64,000 nt of DNA. Source: Asterias rubens (Eukaryota > Echinodermata > Asteroidea > Forcipulatida > Asteriidae). Below, piece after piece: positions 57,001 to 64,000 of the stretch. The position numbers and the translations under genes were made by a program. The stretch spans positions 6,945,036 through 7,009,035 of the forward strand of contig NC_047073.1 of assembly GCF_902459465.1 (NCBI RefSeq). Direction: 5' to 3'. Below the pieces are notes generated by a model, which ran no database searches, was not told where the DNA came from, and was given only the letters and a program-made list of their open reading frames with translations. How positions within the stretch are numbered: position 1 is the stretch's first letter; each line of letters begins with the position of its first letter.

Positions 57001-60000
57001 CTGCACAGTCATCTTAATTTTAAGAATGCCTTCACGGTAAAGTAAATGTACCCTTCATGTTGAATAAAAAGTGGAATTTTATTATCAAATCTGATAGACC
57101 ATACCTCTGGGCACACTTAATTTTGGAGGAAGCTAAATCGGTTAACTAATTAGTACCTAACTAGCCGTTTAAAAACACGCCTTTTTCTACTATACGTTAA
57201 CCGTATGCACCTGCACAGTCATCTTAATTTTAAGAATGCCTTCACGGTAAAGTAAATGTACCCCTCATGTTGGATAAAAAGTGGAATCTTATTCCATTAT
57301 CTAATAGAACATACTTCTGGGCACACTTAATTTTGGAGGAAGCTAAATCGGTTCACTGATTAGTACCTAATTAGGCGTTTGAAGACACGCCTTTTTCTAC
57401 CATACGTTAACCGTATAGCACCTGCACAGTCATCTTAATTTTAAGAATGCCTTCACGGTAAAGTAAATGTACCCCTCATATTGGATAAAAAGTGGAATTT
57501 TATTCTATTATCTAATAGAACATACTTCTGGGCACACTTAATTTCGGAGGAAGCTAAATCAGTTCACTAATTAGTACCTAATTAGCCGTTTGAAGACACG
57601 CATTTTTCTACCATACGTTAACCGTATAGCACCTGCACAGTCATCTTAATTTTAAGAATGCCTTCACGGTAAAGTAAATGTACCCCTCATGTTGGATAAA
57701 AAGTGGAATTTTATTCTATTATCTAATAGAACATACTTCTGGGCACACTTAGTTTTTGAGGAAGCTAAATCGGTTCACTAATTAGTACCTAATTAGCTGT
57801 TTGAAGACACGCCTTTTTCTACCATACGTTAACCGTCTAGCACCTGCACAGTCATCTTAATTTTAAGAATGCCTTCACGGTAAAGTAAATGTACCCCTCA
57901 TGTTGAATAAAAAGTGGAATTTTATTCCATTATCTAATAGAACATACTTCTGGGCACACTTAATTTTGGAGGAAGCTAAATCGGTTCACTAATTAGTACC
58001 TAATTAGCCGTTTGAAGACACGCCTTTTTCTACCATACGTTAACCGTATAGCACCTGCACAGTCATCTTAATTTTAAGAATGCCTTCACGGTAAAGTAAA
58101 TGTACCCTTCATGTTGAATAAAAAGTGGAATTTTATTATCAAATCTGATAGACCATACCTCTGGGCACACTTAATTTTGGATGAAGCTAAATCGGTTCAC
58201 TAATTAGTACCTAACTAGCCGTTTGAAAACACGCCTTTTTCTACTATACGTTAACCGTATAGCACCTACACAGTCATCTTAATTTTAAGAATGCCTTCAC
58301 GGTAAAGTAAATGTACCCCTCATATTGGATAAAAAGTGGAATTTTATTACATAATCTGATAGACCATACCTCTGGGCACACTTAACTTTGGAGGAAGCTA
58401 AATCGGTTCACTAATTATTACCTAATTAGCCGTTTGAAGACACGCCTTTTTCTACCATACGTTAACCGTAGCACCTGCACAGTCATCTTAATTTTAAGAA
58501 TGCCTTCACGGTAAAGTAAATGTACCCCTCATGTTGAATAAAAAGTGGAATTTTATTATCAAATCTGATAGACCATACCTCTGGGCACACTTAATTTTGG
58601 AGGAAGCTAAATCGGTTCACTAATTAGTACCTAACTAGCCGTTTAAAAACACGCCTTTTTCTACTATACGTTAACCGTATAGCACCTGCACAGTCATCTT
58701 AATTTTAAGAATGCCTTCACGGTAAAGTTAATATACCCCTCATGTTGGATAAAAAGTGGAATTTTATTCCATTATCTAATATAACATACTTCTGGGCACA
58801 CTTAATTTTGGAGGAAGCTAAATCGGTTCACTAATTAGTACCTAACTAGCCGTTTGAAAACACGCCTTTTTCTACTATACGTTAACCGTATAGCACCTGC
58901 ACAGTCATCTTAATTTTAAGAATGGCTTCACGGTAAAGTAAATGTACCCTTCATGTTGAATAAAAAGTGGAATTTTATTATCAAATCTGATAGACCATAC
59001 CTCTGGGCACACTTAATTTTGAAGGAAGCTAAATCGGTTAACTAATTAGTACCTAACTAGCCGTTTAAAAACACGCCTTTTTCTACTATACGTTAACCGT
59101 ATGCACCTGCACAGTCATCTTAATTTTAAGAATGCCTTCACGGTAAAGTAAATGTACCCCTCATATTGGATAAAAAGTGGAATTTTATTCTATTATCTAA
59201 TAGAACATACTTCTGGGCACACTTAATTTCGGAGGAAGCTAAATCAGTTCACTAATTAGTACCTAATTAGCCGTTTGAAGACACGCCTTTTTCTACCGTA
59301 CGTTATAACCGTATAGCACCTGCACAGTCATCTTAATTTTAAGAATGCCTTCACGGTAAAGTAAATGTACCCCTCATGTTGGATAAAAAGTGGAATTTTA
59401 TTCCGTTATCTAATAGAACATACTTCTGGGCACACTTTATTTTGGAGGAAGCTAAATCGGTTCACTAATTAGTACTTAATTAGCCAGTTGAAGACACGCC
59501 TTTTTCTACCATACGTTAACCGTATATCACCTGCACAGTCATCTTAATTCTAAGACTGTCTTCACGGTTAAGTAAATGTACCCCTCATGTTGGATAAAAA
59601 GTGGAATTTTATTCCATTATCTAATAGAACATACTTCTGGGCACACTTAATTTTGGAGGAAGCTAAATCGGTTCACTAATAATTAGTACCTAATTAGCCG
59701 TTTGAAGACACGCCTTTTTCTACCATACGTTAACCGTATAGCACCTGCACAGTCATCTTAATTTTAAGAATGCCTTCACGGTAAAGTAAATGTACCCCTT
59801 ATGTTGGATAAAAAGTGGAATTTTATTCCATTATCTAATAGAACGTACTTCTGGTCACACTTAATTTTGGAGGAAGCTAAATCGGTTCACTAATTAGTAC
59901 ATAATTAGCCGTTTGAAGACACGCCTTTTTCTACGTTAACCGTATAGCACCTGCACAGTCATCTTAATTTTAAGAATGCCTTCACGGTAAAGTAAATGTA

Positions 60001-60780
60001 CCCTTCATGTTGAATACAAAGTGGAATTTTATTATCAAATCTGATAGACCATACCTCTGGGCACACTTAATTTTGGAGGAAGCTAAATCGGTTCACTAAT
60101 TAGTACCTAACTAGCCGTTTGAAAACACGCCTTTTTCTACTATACGTTAACCGTATAGCACCTACACAGTCATCTTAATTTTAAGAATGCCTTCACGGTA
60201 AAGTAAAAGTACCCCTCATATTGGATAAAAAGTGGAATTTTATTACATAATCTGATAGACCATACCTCTGGGCACACTTAATTTTGGAGGAAGCTAAATC
60301 GGTTCACTAATTAGTACCTAATTAACCGTTTGAAGACACGCCTTTTTCTACCATACGTTAACCGTATATGCACCTGCACAGTCATCTTAATTTTAAGAAT
60401 GCCTTCACGGTAAAGTAAATGTACCCTTCATGTTGAATAAAAAGTGGAATTTTATTACATAATCTGATAGACCATATACCTCTGGGCACACTTAATTTTG
60501 GAGGAAGCTAAATCGGCTCACTAATTAGTACCTAATTAGCCAGTTGAACACACGCCTTTTTCTACCATACTTTAACCGTATATGCACCTGCACAGTCATC
60601 TTAATTTTAAGACTGTCTTCACGGTAAAGTAAATGTACCCCTCATGTTGGATAAAAAGTGGAATTTTATTACATAATCTGATAGACCATACCTCTGTGCA
60701 CACTTAATTTTGGAGGAAGCTAAATCGGTTCATTATTTAGTTTATAATTAGCCGTTTGAAGACACGCAATTTCCTATCAT
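54028..60780 (+). repeat. 211 bp satellite array, right block (~32 units)
   Basis: Same satellite as the left block. Rare variants recur at ~1478 bases: ACCGTCTAGCACC at 56358 and 57836, and ACTGATTAGTACC at 55878 and 57356. This is a 7-unit higher-order repeat duplicated between about 55.1 and 58.4 kb. The right-hand units from 59.3 kb are more diverged and the array fades out at about 60780. Confidence 0.95.
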
Positions 60781-61080
60781 ATGACCTTCATTTGTTTTAG
60801 GGCATGAATGACTATATATTATATACAGCATTCCCCCTAAAGTTGATACCTTTTTATTTTATTAAAACGTTCCAAATTCCTTTTCTTTGCAGCGACCACC
60901 ACAACACGCTTTCTCCTCCGCACCCTCACTATCTTTGGGATGATGGACAAGGTATAACCAACTTTGAAGTGTTGAGAAAGACTGTCGTCAAATACATATT
61001 TTGTATTCTCGGCCAATTCAGACTCACATCAGAGAATGGTTGACATTTAGGATCACAAAGGACATAGGATTCGAACTGCC
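60781..61080. other. Non-coding with one possible exon
   Basis: A + strand segment 60893-60951 has an acceptor CCTTTTCTTTGCAG and donor CAAG/GTATAA and encodes DHHNTLSPPHPHYLWDDGQ; the frame also stays open to 61043. No partner exon or domain, so it is not called as a gene. Confidence 0.25.
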
Positions 61081-61084
61081 TCTA

Positions 61085-61260
61085 GCTACCGGGCAACCTC
61101 GGTAGTCTAGTTGGTAAGACACTGCTCTGGAATTGCGGGAGTCGTGGGTTCGAATCCCACCCGAGTAACATGCCTGTGATATTTTTTTCACAGGACTCGG
61201 GAAAGTACTGAGTATACAGTGCTAACACACATCGGTGTATGGGTAAAAAAAAACAAAATT
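61085..61260 (+). mobile_element. tRNA-derived SINE (second family)
   Basis: A box TAGTCTAGTTGGTAAGAC, B box GGGTTCGAATCCC and a closing CCGAG that pairs with CTCGG at the start. The tRNA-unrelated part contains CACAGGACTCGGGAAAGTAC and ACACACATCGGTGTATGGGT before an A-rich tail. The anticodon stem is too degraded to name the tRNA. Not a functional tRNA gene. Confidence 0.8.
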
Positions 61261-61579
61261 AATAATCTTTATCCCCGATGTAAATTTAACATCTATCACA
61301 AAGGACATGCTCACCGGATGAGCTAAAAACGCGGAAAGAAGGAAGGATGATATTACTTTACGCTCAAGGAGGCATACAAAAAGATCTGCAGGGAAGTGTT
61401 CCATAATACCACTTTTGGTTTATAATGAATTGCTTGAATGATTACCTGTCAGCAGAGTTGACATTGTCAGTCGCAAGAGATTCAAGCTACAATAATCTTA
61501 TTGTGTGATCATTGTTCTTTTTTGTGTAATACCCATTTTATTTATATAAATTATCGCCGACAGGGGTCCGGTTATAGGC
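61261..61579. other. Non-coding spacer
   Basis: No gene, RNA or repeat recognised; small minus-strand frames have no support. Confidence 0.4.
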
Positions 61580-61970
61580 TTAAAGGAACACGTTGCCTTG
61601 GATCGGACGAGTTGGCAGTATAAAAAGCATTTGTAACCGTTTGGTATAAAATGCATATGGTTAGAAAGATGTTTTAAAAGTAGAATACAATGATCCACAC
61701 AAGTTTGCCTCGAAGTTGCGTAGTTTTCCTTTTACTGTGCGAACTATCACGGTCGGCCATTTATGGGAGTCAAAAATTTGACTCCCATAATGGCCGACCG
61801 TGCTAGTCGACGAGGTAAAAGGAAAACCACTCAATTTCGAGGTATATTTGTGTGGATCATTGTATTCTACTTTTACAACATCTTTCCAACCATAATGCAT
61901 TTTATAGCAACCGCTATACAAAGGCTTTTTAAAGACCAACTCGACCGATCCAAGGCAACGTGACCTTTAA
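61580..61970. mobile_element. 391 bp palindromic MITE, TTAA target
   Basis: TTAAAGGAACACGTTGCCTT at the left is mirrored by AAGGCAACGTGACCTTTAA at the right. The whole element folds back, with the perfect centre GGAGTCAAA/TTTGACTCC flanked by GGCCGACCGTG-type arms. TTAA at both ends (61580-61583, 61967-61970). I recall this palindromic element from echinoderm genomes. Confidence 0.9.
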
Positions 61971-62616
61971 GGTCGGTTTATAGTCATTGTTTAAAATGAA
62001 GTGCAGTTTGTTGTGTGCCATTGATTCCGTGTTTTCTTTAAAGCCTCTTAATAAATAAATGCCTGGTGAACACTGGTCACTTATGAAAATTAGGCTGCGC
62101 ATGAGTTAACCTTTTGTGAGCTTATACAATAATTATTGATGGTGATATGATGATCATCACTTGCAATCAGTATGGATTTGCTGAATGAGTTATTTTATGG
62201 TTTATTAAACCATTTGTTTTATGCATGAGTAAACAGGAATTGCATTTGTTATTTTAGCATAGTAACTTTCTCAGTGGTGTGTTCATAGGAGTCAGGATGG
62301 GGTGATGGTATGCCCCCCACAGTCATGTTGCCACTTCCATGTTACAAACTTGTTTTTTCCGCATCTGTGACTTTGAATAAAAACCTTCAAAAAAAAAATG
62401 ACACTGGCAGAAAATAAACAGGGAAACCAGGAAACAGGGAAAGAACCACTATAAGGGACCCGCGCGAAACTGGGGAAAACATGGCCAGCAAAGAACAATG
62501 TCAACGCACAGGGTTGTGGGGATGGGGAGGCACGGAGGCGCGGGTATAGATGGACTCAGGCACACGGTGGGTCAGTATGGGGGTGGGGGCGGCGGCAAAA
62601 TAAATAACGTGTACGA
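61971..62616. other. Non-coding spacer
   Basis: Includes an A9 run and a G-rich stretch at 62560-62596. No gene recognised. Confidence 0.4.
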
Positions 62617-62645
62617 TTTCACAAAGCACTAAGATTCGTCTTAAC
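62617..62645. mobile_element. Half of a 'cacaaag' MITE
   Basis: TTTCACAAAGCACTAAGATT matches the right end (inverted) of the MITE at 40402-40533. The partner end is missing. Confidence 0.65.
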
Positions 62646-62752
62646 TTAGAATGGGTGGTTTGCGACTTTGATTTGTACTGTGACCCTGGTCCCCACTTAT
62701 AGTCTAGACCAGATTTCCAAAAAGGGCTCTAGTTAAGGAAGTGAGCGGCATG

Positions 62753-62910
62753 GTCAGGTATCCGTAACAAACTTTTGATTCTACAACGGAATTCTACAAC
62801 CGAATTGCACTTTCAGAGGGGCCAACATGTGCTTCCAATGTCAATTTGAAAGTATTTTAGTTTTTTTGTTTTACCCAGTACACTCAAAAGTTTGTTACGG
62901 ATACCTGACC
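62753..62910. mobile_element. 158 bp MITE with 27 bp perfect TIRs
   Basis: GGTCAGGTATCCGTAACAAA (continuing CTTTTGA) is exactly inverted at 62884-62910. The ~100 bp interior has no coding content. A direct target duplication is not obvious. Confidence 0.85.
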
Positions 62911-63573
62911 TGCACCCGGATACCTGCTCTGTATGGTATCCTGACAACATCAATATGGAACCACAGCAGAACCTGACTATTTTTCATGTGAGAAGTCCGT
63001 CGTCTGCTAGGTTTTCTGTATTGTTTTTAATTTGATTTTTCAGGGTGAAGGACTAAAAATTAGCCTTGGTATCCATCATTTTCGGATTCAGCACCCCCAA
63101 ATTAGTTAAATCGGGTATGTTAACACCAACTTTTACTCAAAAATGCCGCTCGAAGTTGTTTTTTTTTTAAATATGGTCTAGACTATTACCCTCCCTGAAA
63201 CACGCTACATTTGCGGAACTTTTTACGTAGCGCTTTCTAGCGGGGTTGCCGCACAAAGCGGGGCATCCCGCTAGTTGTAAGTCAGCCAATGCTCGTGGTA
63301 ATTAATTTTTCCGATCACCGTCAGCTGGGTCCAGTTTCATTAAGCCTGTAAGCACAAAAGCTCAATCAGTTAGCACTGTTGTGACTGATGCACTAAACTT
63401 TTGCTTTCCAACAAATTTGGCCAACTGCTTACTGCTTACTGAACAGCTTTCGGAGCCATGTTATTCATCACAAGTTAAGGCTGATGTGGCAGGAGCGACG
63501 AGCGTAGGCCTACTGTCAAGCACATCCGGCGAGACTGATAAGTTATAACGTTTAATCGTTAACAAAAGTAAAA
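62911..63573. other. Possible upstream region of a gene at the right edge
   Basis: Contains CTAGCGGGGTTGCCGC and its partial inverse GCATCCCGCTAG at 63237-63277, then GTCAGCCAATGCTC (a CCAAT box, 63282-63295). No TATA box seen. Otherwise nothing recognised. Confidence 0.3.
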
Positions 63574-63690
63574 ATGGAGAATGGTCCGGGTTACCGCGCT
63601 AAGGCTGTACGTTGGAAAACTGGAGTATGTGGAAAACAAAACAAAATTTGTTTACCACCTTCAAACACAGACGACTGCAATACAAAACCA
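63574..63690 (+). CDS. Possible first exon of a gene running off the window
   Basis: ATG in context AAAAATGGAG opens 39 codons that end at a donor ACCA/GTAAGT. The peptide (MENGPGYRAKAVRWKTGVCG, then a Cys-containing tail) resembles no family I know. Phase 0 at the donor. The next exon would lie beyond 63800; the window ends before a clear acceptor-bounded exon. An alternative is a chance frame. Confidence 0.35.
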
Positions 63691-64000
63691 GTAAGTACTT
63701 ATTATTTGACCATTCATTGTCAACAAAATCATAAAATATATCACCATAATCTTAATTAAATATCTGTGAATTATTTCGTTTGTATAAAACAGATAAGTCT
63801 TAGTCTAGATTCCTTTGAAATAGAAGTATTGCGTTGTGTCTCACCACTAACGATGAAGTCAAGTTTAATTACTAATTGTTTCACCAAGGGCCGTGTTCTT
63901 TCTTTCACTTGTCATGTCAGCCTCTCGTTGTTTTTCCCAAACCACGTGATAATGTCAAGCTAAATTGTAGATATTTATAAGTAAATAATAAATTGTAGAT
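63691..64000. other. Putative intron sequence at the window edge
   Basis: Follows the donor at 63690. A 65-codon frame (63766-63963) lacks clear splice acceptors and domains. Confidence 0.3.

Noticed and set aside
46803-60780. CRISPR array
   Set aside because: Repeats are 211 bp contiguous satellite units in a eukaryotic context, without short repeats and unique spacers.
61085-61160. Functional tRNA gene
   Set aside because: The anticodon stem does not pair and the first two acceptor pairs fail; a SINE body follows.

Overview
This 64 kb window is eukaryotic nuclear DNA, most likely from an echinoderm and possibly a sea star. There are no bacterial-style operons. Coding sequence lies in short exons with GT-AG borders, and nearly every non-coding stretch is transposon or satellite. 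The organism guess rests on tRNA-Leu-derived SINEs and palindromic MITEs of a kind I associate with echinoderm genomes; it was not checked by any search.

Layout. (1) 1-9948: three head-to-tail copies of a ~3.41 kb unit, rich in TGACGTCA palindromes and ending in a hairpin minisatellite that has expanded in the third copy. (2) 9950-17550: an unrecognised two-exon minus-strand gene (15362-11401) among inverted-repeat elements and duplications. (3) 17557-26097: a decayed Ty3/Gypsy retrotransposon on the minus strand. Both LTRs, PBS, PPT and a CTGAC target duplication are visible. It carries a MITE in its RNase H region and a 3.1 kb terminal-inverted-repeat element in its leader. (4) 26690-27786: ~203 bp tandem repeats and a nested palindrome. 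(5) 27787-42516: the most interesting object, a 14.73 kb unit bounded by matching inverted minisatellite arrays, with TAT...ATA ends and a 6-bp ATTAAG duplication. Inside lie a spliced, DDE-intact integrase-core (rve) transposase gene on + and a convergent six-exon gene on - joining a SAM domain to a HECT C-lobe, plus SINEs, a LINE fragment, MITEs and a 294 bp non-autonomous relative. I read it as a large IS3EU-like DNA transposon with a ubiquitin-ligase-like second gene. (6) 42529-45590: a spliced transposase-like gene on - that ends prematurely beside that element; its 5' end lies in an 873 bp inverted repeat. (7) 46803-60780: a 211 bp satellite array (~55 units) with higher-order periodicity, interrupted by a 2.29 kb TG...CA element with an ATAC duplication, a promoter-like region and internal GACTC-rich repeats. 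(8) 60781-64000: a tRNA-derived SINE, three MITEs or MITE ends, and a possible first exon at the right edge.

Functionally the window is a mobile-element graveyard holding two possible transposition gene sets (the rve/SAM-HECT pair and the DxxH transposase-like gene) and one host-like unknown gene. Exon joins were made by reading splice borders and checking phase. No search or alignment was run.
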